Shown one piece after another: positions 20,765 to 29,931 of a DNA stretch of 64,000 nt. Position numbers and translations under genes: made by a program. Origin of the DNA: Bacillus sp. CH140a_4T (lineage in GTDB: Bacteria; Bacillota; Bacilli; Bacillales; Bacillaceae_G); contig NZ_WBPF01000005.1 of NCBI RefSeq assembly GCF_008923725.1, positions 976,293-1,040,292 on the forward strand, read 5' to 3'. Below the pieces are notes generated by a model. That model ran no database searches. It had not been told where the DNA came from and saw only the letters and a program-made list of their open reading frames with translations. Position 1 is the first letter of the stretch, and each line of letters starts with the position of its first letter.

Positions 20765-21673
20765 ATGCTTCGTTATTCTCTTTTAGTTTTATTAGGAGCG
20801 TGTAGCTATGGGATTTTAGCTATTTTCGTTAAACTTGCCTATGCAGAAGGATTTTCACTTGGAGAGGTAATTGGCAGCCAATATTTGTTCGGTTGGATTA
20901 TTTTGCTTGCTATTACACTTCTATTTTCTAGACATCGTGTTCCATTAAAACAAGCGTTAATTTTATTCGTTGCAGGTACATCTGCAAGTTTTACTGGAAT
21001 TTTTTATTATGGTTCATTAAAAACTGTACCAGCCTCTATTGCAATTATACTTTTATTCCAATTCGTTTGGGTTGGAATTATTATTGAAGCAGTCGCAACA
21101 AAAACATTCCCTTCAAGAGAAAAGGTTATTTCCGTTATTTTCTTACTTGCAGGTACATTTTTATCAAGTGGTTTACTAGAGAAATCAGCAGGTGATTTCG
21201 ATATGACTGGAATCATACTAGGTTTATTATCTGCTGTTACATTCGCAACATACATTTTCGTGAGCGGAAAAGTTGCTGTTGAAGTACCTTCATTACCGCG
21301 CGGTGTTCTCTTAATGACTGGTGCTTTAACTTTAGTAATGATCGTATTCCCGCCAACATTTATTTTTAGCGGTGCAATTTCTGAAGGACTTTGGAAATAC
21401 GGTTTAGGATTAGGAACATTTAGTATCGTTATTCCTTCTATCGCCTTTACAATCGGTATTCCAAAGATCGGTTCTGGCTTAGCGACTATTCTTGGTGCAG
21501 CAGAACTACCAGTTACAACAATTATGTCTGTGTTCGTTTTAAAAGAAGCTGTGCTATCTTCACAATGGATCGGTGTATCACTTATTTTAATCGGTATTGC
21601 AATCCCGCAAATTGCCTATGCAATGCGTGGACGTTATCGTAAACATCATACACACAAAAAATTGGCAGCATAA
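20765..21673 (+). CDS. EamA/DMT-superfamily transporter
   Basis: A 302-residue membrane protein with ten hydrophobic segments arranged as two EamA repeats (residues about 5-135 and 150-290). The first begins LLVLLGACSYGILAIFVKLAY; the second repeat ends with the typical LKEAVLSSQWIGVSLILIGIA. The basic C-terminal tail stays in the cytoplasm. These carriers export metabolites or amino acids; the substrate cannot be read from sequence. It is monocistronic, with its own promoter and terminator. The ATG follows GGGAGGAA. Confidence 0.85.
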   Translation: MLRYSLLVLLGACSYGILAIFVKLAYAEGFSLGEVIGSQYLFGWIILLAITLLFSRHRVPLKQALILFVAGTSASFTGIFYYGSLKTVPASIAIILLFQFVWVGIIIEAVATKTFPSREKVISVIFLLAGTFLSSGLLEKSAGDFDMTGIILGLLSAVTFATYIFVSGKVAVEVPSLPRGVLLMTGALTLVMIVFPPTFIFSGAISEGLWKYGLGLGTFSIVIPSIAFTIGIPKIGSGLATILGAAELPVTTIMSVFVLKEAVLSSQWIGVSLILIGIAIPQIAYAMRGRYRKHHTHKKLAA

Positions 21674-21678
21674 AACGG

Positions 21679-21712
21679 GAGAGGATTTTCATTTGAGAAT
21701 CCTCTCTTTTCT
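21679..21712 (+). terminator. Rho-independent terminator
   Basis: Stem GAGAGGATT.TC/GA.AATCCTCTC followed by TTTTCTT, just after the transporter stop. Confidence 0.75.
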
Positions 21713-21761
21713 TATTGTATACTTAATGTAAATACTTTATTTAAGAAAGAGGGCATGATAA

Positions 21762-22907
21762 GTGGCAGCAAATCGAGAGCAATTAACTGAGGCACTAATT
21801 TCTATTCGTCGAAATTTGCATGAGCATCCAGAATTATCATACGAAGAATTTGCAACGACGAAAGCTATAAAAAATTGGTTAGAAGAGAAACACATTACGA
21901 TTATAAATTCTAGTTTAGAAACTGGCGTTATTGCTGAAATTTCTGGGAATAATAGCGGACCGATTATAGCAATCCGTGCTGATATTGATGCCCTTCCTAT
22001 TCAAGAAGAAACAAATTTGCCGTACGCTTCCAAAATTCACGGCAGGATGCATGCTTGCGGTCATGATTTTCATACAGCTGCTATTATAGGTGCCGCTTAT
22101 TTATTAAAGGAAAAGGAATCTTCTCTTAGCGGAACGGTACGCTTTATATTCCAGCCAGCTGAAGAAAGTAGCAATGGTGCTTGCAAAGTCATTGAAGCCG
22201 GGCATTTACATGGCGTTCAAGCTATTTTCGGTATGCATAATAAACCTGATTTACCAGTCGGTACAATCGGTATTAAAGATGGTCCACTCATGGCCGGGGT
22301 TGATCGCTTTGAAATTGAAATTCACGGAGTTGGTACACATGCAGCTGTACCAGATGCTGGAGTAGACCCTATTGTCGCGTCTTCTCAAATTGTGATGGCA
22401 CTCCAAACAATTGTAAGCCGAAATATAAGTTCTTCACATAATGCCGTCGTCAGTGTCACAAACATCCATTCAGGAAATACGTGGAACGTTATTCCTGAAA
22501 AAGCAACGCTGGAAGGTACTGTACGTACATTCCAAACTGAAACACGTGAAAAAATCCCTGCACTAATGAAACGTATTATTCAAGGGGTTTCTGATGCATT
22601 AGGTGTAAAAACAGAATTTCGTTTTTATGCAGGTCCTCCTGCTGTTCATAACGATACATCTCTAACAAACTTATCCACCCAAGTTGCCGAAAAGATGAAT
22701 TTAAATATCATCTCTCCTACCCCGTCAATGGCCGGAGAAGATTTTTCTTTTTATCAACAAGAAATACCTGGTTCATTCGTCTTTATGGGAACGGGTGGCA
22801 CACATGAATGGCATCATCCAGCTTTTACAGTAGACGAGCGAGCATTACCGATAAGTGCAGAGTATTTCGCTTTACTAGCAGAAAAAGCACTCAAACAATT
22901 TGCATAA
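21762..22907 (+). CDS. M20-family amidohydrolase (hippurate/N-acyl-amino-acid hydrolase-like)
   Basis: A 381-residue metallo-amidohydrolase. Zinc-site motifs are MHACGHDFHTA, FQPAEESSNGA with the catalytic Glu, and GMHNKPDLPVG; the dimerisation domain lies about residues 175-290; the last ligand His is in HEWHHPAF. It belongs to the IAA-Leu/hippurate hydrolase branch (B. subtilis YxeP/AmhX type), which removes acyl groups from amino acids. Translation starts at GTG 21762, eight bases after GAGGG. Its terminator follows immediately. Substrate unassigned. Confidence 0.87.
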   Translation: MAANREQLTEALISIRRNLHEHPELSYEEFATTKAIKNWLEEKHITIINSSLETGVIAEISGNNSGPIIAIRADIDALPIQEETNLPYASKIHGRMHACGHDFHTAAIIGAAYLLKEKESSLSGTVRFIFQPAEESSNGACKVIEAGHLHGVQAIFGMHNKPDLPVGTIGIKDGPLMAGVDRFEIEIHGVGTHAAVPDAGVDPIVASSQIVMALQTIVSRNISSSHNAVVSVTNIHSGNTWNVIPEKATLEGTVRTFQTETREKIPALMKRIIQGVSDALGVKTEFRFYAGPPAVHNDTSLTNLSTQVAEKMNLNIISPTPSMAGEDFSFYQQEIPGSFVFMGTGGTHEWHHPAFTVDERALPISAEYFALLAEKALKQFA

Positions 22908-22946
22908 AAAAGGAGCCGTTAAGAATACTTAACGGCTCCTTTTTAT
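22906..22946. terminator. Bidirectional terminator
   Basis: A long perfect stem AAAAGGAGCCGTTAAG/CTTAACGGCTCCTTTT with loop AATA between convergent genes. Confidence 0.9.
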
Positions 22947-23890
22947 TAAGTTAAATCACGTTTTAAAAATACGGTATAGGAAATGCTTAAAAATACAAAT
23001 AAATACAGTAATAACATACATGAAGCAAACGGGAACGTTACCCCATCAATAAAACTTCCATTCTTTGCAATACTGTATAAATCTGTGTTTGCTGGCAATA
23101 AATATTTCGCCCAATCATATCTAGTTGCTGCTAGTAATGCAATGTTTCCAGATAAAGCAAGAAATAGTGAAATACCAATCGCGCCTCCGCTAGATCTTGT
23201 TAACACAGAAATCATAAAGGCAAACGCTGCGTACACAATAGTCGGCAACCACGATAAAATATAATACTTACTAGCTTCTACAAAAATATTTTGTTTTATA
23301 ATATTTCCGTCTTGGAAAATAAACTCGCTCCATGCAGGCTGCTGGAATTTATAAATAACAAGTCCACATAATGTGGAGAAAATCATATTAAATATAAACA
23401 ATAGTGCTGCAAATATCACGATTGCTAAAAATTTAGCTGTCAAAATTTTAAATCGACTTGCTGGTCGTATCGTTAAAAATTTATATGTTCCCCAGCTATA
23501 TTCATTTGCAAAAATTGTACTTGCATACACGAGGATAAACGGGAGCAATATTGGAAATACGATAAAACCTGTATCTCTCATGAAAGAAAGTGGGGAACTA
23601 CTTGCCGGTGCTGTATCTGTATCTAAATGCTTCATCTTAAGCTGATATTCCTTTACAAGCTCGTCCCCAGATCGTTCTGCTAAAATAGCTTCTTTTTTCA
23701 TGCCTAGCTTTTTCTCAATTTCTACAGTTCTTTCTGTATAATCCGCTTTCCATCCTTTTGTTTCCGGTTCCAAATACTTTACCGTAACCCATCCTAATCC
23801 GATTATTAATACTGCAATAACTGCAAATGGAATAATCGTTCGCTTTCGCTTAAATATTTTATACAGTTCGTTATACACTAAATTAAACAA
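22946..23890 (-). CDS. ABC-2 type transporter permease
   Basis: A 314-residue membrane protein: one helix at residues 18-38, an extracytoplasmic loop to about 100, then five more helices. The layout MFNLVYNELYKIFKRKRTIIPF and EYSWGTYKFLTIRPASRFKILTAKFLA is characteristic of ABC2_membrane subunits of drug/antibiotic or bacteriocin-immunity exporters. The start is a TTG (23890) after AGGGGGAAAAGATA. It overlaps its ATPase gene by 8 bases. What is exported is unknown. Confidence 0.85.
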   Translation of the reverse strand: MFNLVYNELYKIFKRKRTIIPFAVIAVLIIGLGWVTVKYLEPETKGWKADYTERTVEIEKKLGMKKEAILAERSGDELVKEYQLKMKHLDTDTAPASSSPLSFMRDTGFIVFPILLPFILVYASTIFANEYSWGTYKFLTIRPASRFKILTAKFLAIVIFAALLFIFNMIFSTLCGLVIYKFQQPAWSEFIFQDGNIIKQNIFVEASKYYILSWLPTIVYAAFAFMISVLTRSSGGAIGISLFLALSGNIALLAATRYDWAKYLLPANTDLYSIAKNGSFIDGVTFPFASCMLLLYLFVFLSISYTVFLKRDLT

Positions 23891-24794
23891 TATCTTTTCC
23901 CCCTGTTAATTCTAAAAATTGCTCTTCTAACGTTTTTCTTTCTTCATATACACGATACACTTGAATGTTTTTCTCAAGCAATGTACGAATAACATTTGGG
24001 ATTTCTTCATCTTTTACGGTAATAAGTAGATCATTACCTTTTATTAAAACATCTTGTTCTAACATTTCTGCTGCTTTATTCGCATCATCTACACGTATAC
24101 GGATTGTCTCCATCTCTTCACTTTGATTATGCTGAATATTTTGCGTCGCGACATATTCTCCGTGCTGAATAATGATAACTCTGTCACACATTAATTCAAC
24201 TTCTGAAAGTAAGTGACTAGATACAAGTACCGCTTTTCCTTGTTCATGCGCAATTTTCTTTATGTACATTCTCATTTCATGTATTCCACTAGGGTCTAAT
24301 CCATTCGTTGGTTCATCTAATATTAATACATCTGGATCATGTATAAGCGCTTGAGCTATACCTAAACGTTGTCTCATGCCGAGTGAATATGCTTTTACTT
24401 TACGATCAATTACTTGTCCCATTCCTAACAATTTCACTACTTCATCGATACGTTCTTCTGTCACGTTACCATTCATTCGTCCGAAATATGTTAAATTTTC
24501 ATAGCCACTCAAGAAAGGATAAAATTCCGGCGTCTCAATTACTGCTCCAATTTTCGAAGCAGTACTTTCAAATTGCTGTTTTACAGATTGACCATCAATC
24601 CAAACTTCGCCCTCTGTCATACGAATCATGCCGACCATCATTCTCATTAAAGTCGTTTTTCCAGCACCATTTGGTCCAAGCAAACCAACTACTTCACCTT
24701 TTTTAACTTCGAAACTAATATTTTCTACAAGTGTCTTTGAACCGATTCGCTTCGTTAACCGCTCAACCTTTACAATTGATTGTTCATTTGTCAT
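23883..24794 (-). CDS. ABC transporter ATP-binding protein (ABC-2/DrrA type)
   Basis: A 303-residue ATPase. Walker A is GPNGAGKTT near residue 40, the signature is YSLGMRQRLG, Walker B plus catalytic Glu is VLILDEPTNGLDP, and the H-loop His is in VSSHLLSE. A C-terminal accessory segment of about 80 residues is typical of BcrA/DrrA-type exporters. The ATG at 24794 is chosen because it follows AAGGAAAGG; the longer frame would run through the upstream untranslated region. It pairs with the overlapping permease gene. Confidence 0.9.
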   Translation of the reverse strand: MTNEQSIVKVERLTKRIGSKTLVENISFEVKKGEVVGLLGPNGAGKTTLMRMMVGMIRMTEGEVWIDGQSVKQQFESTASKIGAVIETPEFYPFLSGYENLTYFGRMNGNVTEERIDEVVKLLGMGQVIDRKVKAYSLGMRQRLGIAQALIHDPDVLILDEPTNGLDPSGIHEMRMYIKKIAHEQGKAVLVSSHLLSEVELMCDRVIIIQHGEYVATQNIQHNQSEEMETIRIRVDDANKAAEMLEQDVLIKGNDLLITVKDEEIPNVIRTLLEKNIQVYRVYEERKTLEEQFLELTGGKDIV

Positions 24795-24869
24795 TCTATA
24801 CAACCTTTCCTTCCCATTCTTTGTCAGGTCTTTACACTGTAACATGATTATTTTTCTGTGTAAAATAGA

Positions 24870-24894
24870 AAAAAGCATGATTTCTCATGCTTTT
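24870..24894 (-). terminator. Terminator of the FtsX-like fragment gene
   Basis: Stem AAAAGCATGA/TCATGCTTTT with loop TTTC, overlapping the stop at 24885. It separates this gene from the downstream ABC pair. Confidence 0.7.
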
Positions 24895-25451
24895 CCCTTG
24901 AAATGAAACGAATTTTTATCCTGTAAACTTTGAACAAATCGAAAACATTGCACCATCGATAATAGGACGATAACAACCATAATTATACTAACAACTACTA
25001 TTGCATATATTGTAATTGGTGCACTATTTATTCCTTGTATTCCTACTATTTTCATAAAGATAATCGTAAATAATTTCAAAAATAACATCCCATTAACTAA
25101 TCCAAAAACAAACGCTGTGCCATAAATGAATAATTGCTCCTGGCATAATACACATAGTACGTTCCTATTCTCTGCTACATAAGATTTAATTTCCTCTTTC
25201 CTCACTTGCAGAAGAGAAAACATTATTTTATATGTAGTAAAAATACATATAAAAATGAATATAAGAAACAGCGTGTAAAAACACATTTGAAATAAAAGTG
25301 TAGCCCCTAATTCCCCAATAGCCCCTTTATTAAATTGGAGCGATATCATAAAAAACAAAACCATAGTACTCATGGCAATCCACATAAATTGCTTCATCCT
25401 TTTGGCAGCAAATGTTCTTATATTTTTTCTCACTAACTGACATAAAGACAT
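24885..25451 (-). CDS. Short FtsX/BceB-like membrane protein (possible N-terminal fragment)
   Basis: A 188-residue protein with four membrane helices. Its order of features (LVRKNIR start, first helix, FFTYKIMFSLLQVRKEEIKSY-like cytoplasmic link, paired helices with LKLFTIIFMKIVGI) resembles the first ~190 residues of BceB-type bacitracin/peptide-sensing permeases. These are normally ~640 residues and include a large extracellular domain and a second four-helix module; both are missing here. No ATPase or histidine kinase adjoins. It has a good ribosome site (GGGGAAG) and its own terminator. It could be a degraded permease or a stand-alone derivative. Confidence 0.6.
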   Translation of the reverse strand: MSLCQLVRKNIRTFAAKRMKQFMWIAMSTMVLFFMISLQFNKGAIGELGATLLFQMCFYTLFLIFIFICIFTTYKIMFSLLQVRKEEIKSYVAENRNVLCVLCQEQLFIYGTAFVFGLVNGMLFLKLFTIIFMKIVGIQGINSAPITIYAIVVVSIIMVVIVLLSMVQCFRFVQSLQDKNSFHFKGKA

Positions 25452-25626
25452 ATGTTCTTCCCCTACCTTACTTCATAACAAACTCATTCTATACTACTAG
25501 TGTATAAAAATATGACATTTTAAACATCGCACTACAATCTGAATTGTTTCTAAGTCTTTAGTCCTAGAAAATAAAATGGGGAAAAAATCATATTTAGAAT
25601 ATAATTTTAAAAAAAGGGGGTATTAC

Positions 25627-26223
25627 ATGCGTATAAAATTACTAGCAATTTTGTTATTATTCCTCACTAGTTGTAGCCCACTAAAAGATAATGAAGTAGC
25701 CTCTGTTAAACCATATAAGTTAACAAAAGAACAATCTGATATTCTACAAATGACTCCTATAGGAGAAGGAAATAGAATGTTTTATAACGTTACATTAAAA
25801 AATGAAAAAGATGAAATACATGCTACGATTGATTATTATCAAAATGGAAAAAAAGTGAAAGAGATTGCCAACATCGCTTCATCACATTTTCCAGAAAAGA
25901 AAGTAAAGCTTTCTTTTTTACCACCTCAATCCCAACTCGATAAAGATGCACAAACGCAAAAACATTGGTATGTTAATATTGAAGGTAGTTCCATGCTCTC
26001 TCCTGAAGAAACACCATCGGTCGTAACTAGCTCTGCATCTACTACTATTCAATCTGCTATTAACTTAACATACAATCAAAAAACGACTTTAACGGCTATT
26101 ATAAAAACGAATAATGAAACCGTAAAAGTGCCACTGCTTGAGGAAAAAAACACTATTGACCAACTATTACAAGAAAATGAACATTTTTATCTCTTTAGTA
26201 TAGAACTAAAAAAAGAACACTAA
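25627..26223 (+). CDS. Lipoprotein of unknown function
   Basis: A 198-residue predicted lipoprotein. The signal peptide MRIKLLAILLLFLTSC ends in a lipobox LTSC, giving a lipidated Cys16. The rest is a soluble, strand-rich extracytoplasmic domain with repeated hydrophilic stretches; I see no known motif. The ATG at 25627 is chosen because AAAAAAAGGGGG lies six bases before it and it starts directly with the signal peptide. Single gene, closed by a very strong hairpin. Confidence 0.75.
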   Translation: MRIKLLAILLLFLTSCSPLKDNEVASVKPYKLTKEQSDILQMTPIGEGNRMFYNVTLKNEKDEIHATIDYYQNGKKVKEIANIASSHFPEKKVKLSFLPPQSQLDKDAQTQKHWYVNIEGSSMLSPEETPSVVTSSASTTIQSAINLTYNQKTTLTAIIKTNNETVKVPLLEEKNTIDQLLQENEHFYLFSIELKKEH

Positions 26224-26262
26224 AGCGGAAATGCAATAGGATTGCATTTCCGCTTTAGTGTT
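26216..26262. terminator. Strong terminator (22-bp perfect stem)
   Basis: Arms of 22 bases starting AACACTAAAGCGG pair perfectly around AGG; the lipoprotein stop codon lies inside the left arm. Convergent with cidR. Confidence 0.85.
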
Positions 26263-26286
26263 TAATGAGGTGTACTTTTAAATAAA

Positions 26287-27192
26287 TTAATCAATATCAT
26301 CCTCAACTTCGATTCTTTTCTTCTCTCTTGCGATTTTTAAAAACTCTAAAAGTTCTGGATTTGTATTCATTTTTTTGTAAGCTACTGACATTTCTGCAAC
26401 AAAATTAGAATCATATAACTCTTTATATACGACTTCTGTTTTATACAATTTATTCGCCGATACAGGTATTACCGTAATTCCAATTCCCGCCGCTACAAGC
26501 CCCATAACTGTTTGATATTCCGTCGCTTCTTGTACAATGTGTGGACTAAACCCTACATCACGGCAAAGTGATAAAATTGTATCGTATAACGCTGGCCATA
26601 CGGGCCTTGTAATAAATACAAACGGTTCGTCTCTTAAATCTTCAATATGTATTTCATCCTTTTCAGCAAGTGGATGTGCCTTCGGTAAACATAACGTACA
26701 AGAAAGCCTTTGAATTGGTTCTAATTCTAGTAATTGTGTTGGAATTGGCGGACGTAAAAAACCAATATCAATACGGTTATCGTGAAGTGCATGCACCTGA
26801 TCTGGTGTTGACAGTTCATGTAGTGCAACAGACACTCTCGGAAATTTCTTTCTATACTCCCTTACGATAGATGGTAAAATATCATATATCGCCGCACCTA
26901 CAAAACCAATTGAAAGAGAGCCCACTTCTCCCCTTTGGGCACTTTGTGCGATTTCTACTGCTTTTTCAATTTGTTCGAACGCTTTTTTTACTTCTTTTAA
27001 AAACATTTCTCCAGCTTCTGTTAATTCAACCTTTCTCTTCGTTCTTGAAAATAACATAACTCCCATTTCTTTTTCTAATTGCTGAATTTGTTGACTAAGC
27101 GGTGGTTGTGTCATTTGTAAACGAGCAGCTGCTCGTCCAAAGTGTAACTCCTCTGCCACTACAACAAAATATTGCAAATGCCGTAATTCCAT
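26287..27192 (-). CDS. cidR: LysR-family regulator of cidAB (CidR-like)
   Basis: A 301-residue LysR-type regulator. Residues 1-60 form the winged HTH (MELRHLQYFVVVAEELHFGRAA with TQPPLSQQIQQLE); residues about 90-290 are the two-lobed effector domain. It is divergently arranged with the LrgA/CidA and LrgB/CidB genes, the same layout as ywbI-ywbHG in B. subtilis and cidR-cidABC in staphylococci, where CidR responds to acetate/overflow metabolism. The ATG at 27192 follows AAGGGTGTCC. A dyad in the shared intergenic region is its likely binding site. Confidence 0.82.
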   Translation of the reverse strand: MELRHLQYFVVVAEELHFGRAAARLQMTQPPLSQQIQQLEKEMGVMLFSRTKRKVELTEAGEMFLKEVKKAFEQIEKAVEIAQSAQRGEVGSLSIGFVGAAIYDILPSIVREYRKKFPRVSVALHELSTPDQVHALHDNRIDIGFLRPPIPTQLLELEPIQRLSCTLCLPKAHPLAEKDEIHIEDLRDEPFVFITRPVWPALYDTILSLCRDVGFSPHIVQEATEYQTVMGLVAAGIGITVIPVSANKLYKTEVVYKELYDSNFVAEMSVAYKKMNTNPELLEFLKIAREKKRIEVEDDID

Positions 27193-27225
27193 TTTGGACA
27201 CCCTTTTCACTTTCAATTAATACAT

Positions 27226-27259
27226 CTAATATATTAATAACATATAATTTATATATTAG
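27226..27259. promoter_or_regulatory. Dyad operator between cidR and cidA
   Basis: CTAATATAT (27226-27234) and ATATATTAG (27251-27259) are perfect 9-base inverted arms around 16 bases, a layout fitting LysR-type recognition (T-N11-A class dyads) in the divergent intergenic region. Confidence 0.5.
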
Positions 27260-27344
27260 ACAAATTTTTCGAATGAACGTATAGTAGAAATTGTTAATTC
27301 TTTTTTACAATTTTTATGTAAAAAAAGAAAGAGGTGGTTACTGT

Positions 27345-27710
27345 ATGAAATTGTGGAAATTAAGCGGACAAATTTTATTATTATTTTGTTTCGCTTGGAC
27401 AGGCGAATGGATTGCAAAACAGGCACACCTCCCAGTTCCAGGAAGTATAATCGGTATTTTCTTATTATTAATATCGTTAAAATTTAACCTAGTGAAAAAA
27501 GAGTGGATACAGGACGGAGCAGACTTTTTATTAAAAGAACTTATTTTATTTTTCATTCCTTCTGCAGTCGCTGTCATACGCTACAAAGATACACTATCAC
27601 AATATGGAATCGATCTCATCTTAATTATTATGATTAGTACACTTTGTGTCACTCTCGTTACAGGACTCTTAACAGAATTGCTACTAAAGCGGAAAGGATC
27701 AACACAATGA
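27345..27710 (+). CDS. cidA: CidA/LrgA holin-like protein
   Basis: A 121-residue membrane protein with four hydrophobic segments and the LrgA/CidA family core [17 protein letters not shown] and [10 protein letters not shown]. Family members are holin-like and modulate autolysis or, more recently, pyruvate/acetate-linked transport. The start is the ATG at 27345, seven bases after AGAGGTGG. It overlaps cidB by four bases (ATGA), so both are co-translated. Confidence 0.88.
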   Translation: MKLWKLSGQILLLFCFAWTGEWIAKQAHLPVPGSIIGIFLLLISLKFNLVKKEWIQDGADFLLKELILFFIPSAVAVIRYKDTLSQYGIDLILIIMISTLCVTLVTGLLTELLLKRKGSTQ

Positions 27711-28384
27711 TCGGCTTTCTTTGTTTGCTATTAACACTATTCACATATTGGATATCGAAAAAAATGTATCAACGCTGGAATTGGAGCTTACTTTCTCCCC
27801 TTCTCGTCTGTCCTGTTATTTTAATTGCTGTATTACTCGGACTAGACACACCTTATGAAACATATGAAACAGGCGGTCAATGGTTAACAGAATTATTAAA
27901 GCCTGCAACAGTTGCTTTTGCATGGCCAATCTATAAATACTTTGATTTACTTAAGAAACATGGAATAGCTATTTTACTTAATGTCATTGTCGGTTCATTT
28001 TTATCAGTTATTACTTCAGCACTACTAGCAAATTATTTTCAAATTGATTCATCGTTAGAACATAGTTTAGCACCTCATATTGTAACGACACCAATTGCAA
28101 TGGCCATTTCAGAAATGATCGGTGGTATGTCACAATTAACAGCAGTATTTGTTGTTTTAACTGCGTTAACAGGGGCATTGCTCGGTCCTTCTCTCATACG
28201 CATATGTCGTATTAAAACAGCACTCGCAAAAGGCATTATGTTGGGCACGAGCGCAAATGGTACCGGTACATCAAAAGCATTCGAAATCGGCCCTGTAGAA
28301 GGAACGATTGCAAGTTTATCTATGCTTTTAACAGCAGGAGCTAGTTTAGTTATCGTACCGCTTTTCTTATCGTGGATACATTGA
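27707..28384 (+). CDS. cidB: CidB/LrgB family membrane protein
   Basis: A 225-residue LrgB/CidB protein with six or seven hydrophobic segments. Family motifs [24 protein letters not shown]-like ([17 protein letters not shown]) and [20 protein letters not shown] are clear. It acts with CidA in the membrane. The ATG at 27707 overlaps the cidA stop. An upstream 21-codon extension of the frame runs inside cidA and is rejected. Confidence 0.9.
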   Translation: MIGFLCLLLTLFTYWISKKMYQRWNWSLLSPLLVCPVILIAVLLGLDTPYETYETGGQWLTELLKPATVAFAWPIYKYFDLLKKHGIAILLNVIVGSFLSVITSALLANYFQIDSSLEHSLAPHIVTTPIAMAISEMIGGMSQLTAVFVVLTALTGALLGPSLIRICRIKTALAKGIMLGTSANGTGTSKAFEIGPVEGTIASLSMLLTAGASLVIVPLFLSWIH

Positions 28385-28415
28385 AAAAGCAAGTGTTTAA
28401 ACACTCGCTTTTTTA
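28384..28415. terminator. Bidirectional terminator
   Basis: Stem AAAAAGC.AGTGTTT/AAACACT.GCTTTTT followed by T's, between cidB and the convergent Nudix gene. Confidence 0.8.
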
Positions 28416-28810
28416 TTTATATATTTATTTAAAATCTCATAATCCTCCGGGAAAGATAGCGTTAATTCCTTCATTTCATCTATCTTCTTCCAAGCAATTT
28501 CATGTATTAATTCATCAGGATCTTGGATTTTCATACTACCGCCAATTTTTTTAACGACATAATAATGAACGTATACAGGAAATCCGTATGTAATACCCTC
28601 TTTTTCGTATATTTTATTTACAACTTCCACATCGTAACCTGTTTCTTCCCAAACTTCTCGAATACAACATTCTTCTAGTGTTTCTCCCTTTTCAAGCTCG
28701 CCACTTGGAACAGACCACCTTTTTTCTTCACCCTTTTGCCCTTGCAACACCATTAAAACTTCATTTTTTTCATTTACACATACTGCTGCACAACCTATCC
28801 ATCTTTCCAT
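28397..28810 (-). CDS. Nudix hydrolase
   Basis: A 137-residue Nudix protein. The Nudix box G-x5-E-x7-REVWEETGY is complete (GELEKGETLEECC precedes the REVWEETG part), so the metal-binding helix should be active. The substrate (nucleoside diphosphate-linked X) cannot be predicted; the small single-domain form resembles MutT/YjhB-type pyrophosphohydrolases. The ATG at 28810 is six bases after GGGAGGG; the ATG two codons earlier abuts that site. Confidence 0.85.
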   Translation of the reverse strand: MERWIGCAAVCVNEKNEVLMVLQGQKGEEKRWSVPSGELEKGETLEECCIREVWEETGYDVEVVNKIYEKEGITYGFPVYVHYYVVKKIGGSMKIQDPDELIHEIAWKKIDEMKELTLSFPEDYEILNKYINKKASV

Positions 28811-28951
28811 ATACATCCCTCCCCTACTACTATTCGTCTTCTTCTTTATTTTCCCCTTGAAAAAAGAGGAAAAAAGGAAAACGATGACGAAAACTTACAT
28901 CAACTTCATAGACAATCCCTTCTTAGAAATTAAAAACGGAAGGATGAAAAT

Positions 28952-29152
28952 ATGATTTCTAAATATGTTGTGGAATGTGTCTTTTGTGAAGAAAATCGAA
29001 AACCTCGCCAAGCTATCGTAACAGTTCCCGCCACTACTCAGCTACTAGCCATTGAAAAAGTGCGTGCGGAATGTAAACGTCGTTTCGGAAAAGCTTTATT
29101 ATTACAAACAGAAATTAAAGAAGAAATAGTTTTTGAACAAAAAGAAAGCTGA
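28952..29152 (+). CDS. Small hypothetical protein with CxxC
   Basis: A 66-residue soluble protein of unknown family. It has a CVFCEE motif near residue 9, a basic middle (RAECKRRFGK) and an acidic C-terminus. A good ribosome site (GGAAGGATGAAAAT) precedes the ATG and a strong hairpin follows the stop, which supports it being a real gene despite its size. Confidence 0.6.
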   Translation: MISKYVVECVFCEENRKPRQAIVTVPATTQLLAIEKVRAECKRRFGKALLLQTEIKEEIVFEQKES

Positions 29153-29172
29153 CCATAAATTGGTCAGCTTTC
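29144..29172 (+). terminator. Rho-independent terminator
   Basis: Stem GAAAGCTGACCA/TGGTCAGCTTTC with a 5-base loop, overlapping the stop of the 66-residue gene. Confidence 0.75.
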
Positions 29173-29578
29173 ATATCCGATCATATTTTCACATGAAGAT
29201 TAGGGGCATCCTCTTTAAGGATCGGGATTTTCCCATTATGTACGTTCCATAATGGTCATCGAACAATATATTTCTATGCAATTAATTATTGAATAGAATA
29301 GGGCAAAACTTGTTCGCATTTTTAGAAAAGGGATAGGGATATAATTCAAGTAGCACTTCGAATACTCGAACTTTACACTCATTATATTAAAACAAATCCT
29401 TTTATATGGGAAATATGAATTACTTACATAATTCATTCGTAAAACATATTAGTTTGCTATATTATTTTTATTCCATCAATAGCATAGGTGTCATAATTGG
29501 TGAACACTTCAAAGCCATACAAATAAAAAGCACCCTGGGCGGATGCTTTTCATATTTTTCTAAATTGATGCTATGTAC
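29173..29578. other. Gene-poor stretch, possible gene debris
   Basis: No convincing gene. On the minus strand around 29180-29245 the frame reads WNVHNGKIPILKEDAPNLHV before a stop, which looks like the C-terminal end of a lost gene but is interrupted upstream. A hairpin AAAAGCA/TGCTTTT (about 29527-29551) follows the small gene at 29579 on the minus strand and would end its transcript. Confidence 0.4.
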
Positions 29579-29725
29579 TTAGTCTTGATTAATCAAAATT
29601 ACCGCAGGACCAGCGACTACTACTCCAGCTACTTCTATCTTTTCAAATTCCTTTACTGTAATAGATATAACCCCTTCTCTTTCCATCAATTCTTTACTTA
29701 GGACATCAGTCGGTATAGCTTTCAC
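29579..29725 (-). CDS. BC1881-family small protein
   Basis: A 48-residue protein starting at GTG 29725, seven bases after an excellent AAGGAGG. It reads MKAIPTDVLSKELMEREGV, followed by a strand-rich part ending AGPAVILINQD. This matches my memory of the BC1881 family of short B. cereus-group/phage proteins of unknown function. It is easily missed because of its size and GTG start. The surrounding gene-poor sequence suggests a prophage remnant or an isolated mobile-derived gene (inference). Confidence 0.68.
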   Translation of the reverse strand: MKAIPTDVLSKELMEREGVISITVKEFEKIEVAGVVVAGPAVILINQD

Positions 29726-29931
29726 CGTCTTACCTCCTTTTCATTTATACAATATGATATAGTAAAACTGTAATCAGTAGAGCTTCGTTCCACTCCGCAC
29801 GGATTATAATCGGGCTACCCGTTTATGCACGGTAAAAATAACCCAATGCATCTATATATATGCATCACCTCCGCTTTCATTCCTTATTCCCCCTAAAACT
29901 CTTCTCTCCCTTCCGTAACGTATTGAAAAAT

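Noticed and set aside
29236-29436. Minus-strand 66-codon open frame
   Set aside because: No ribosome site, biased Ile/Tyr/Phe/Cys composition expected of AT-rich non-coding sequence, no neighbour support.
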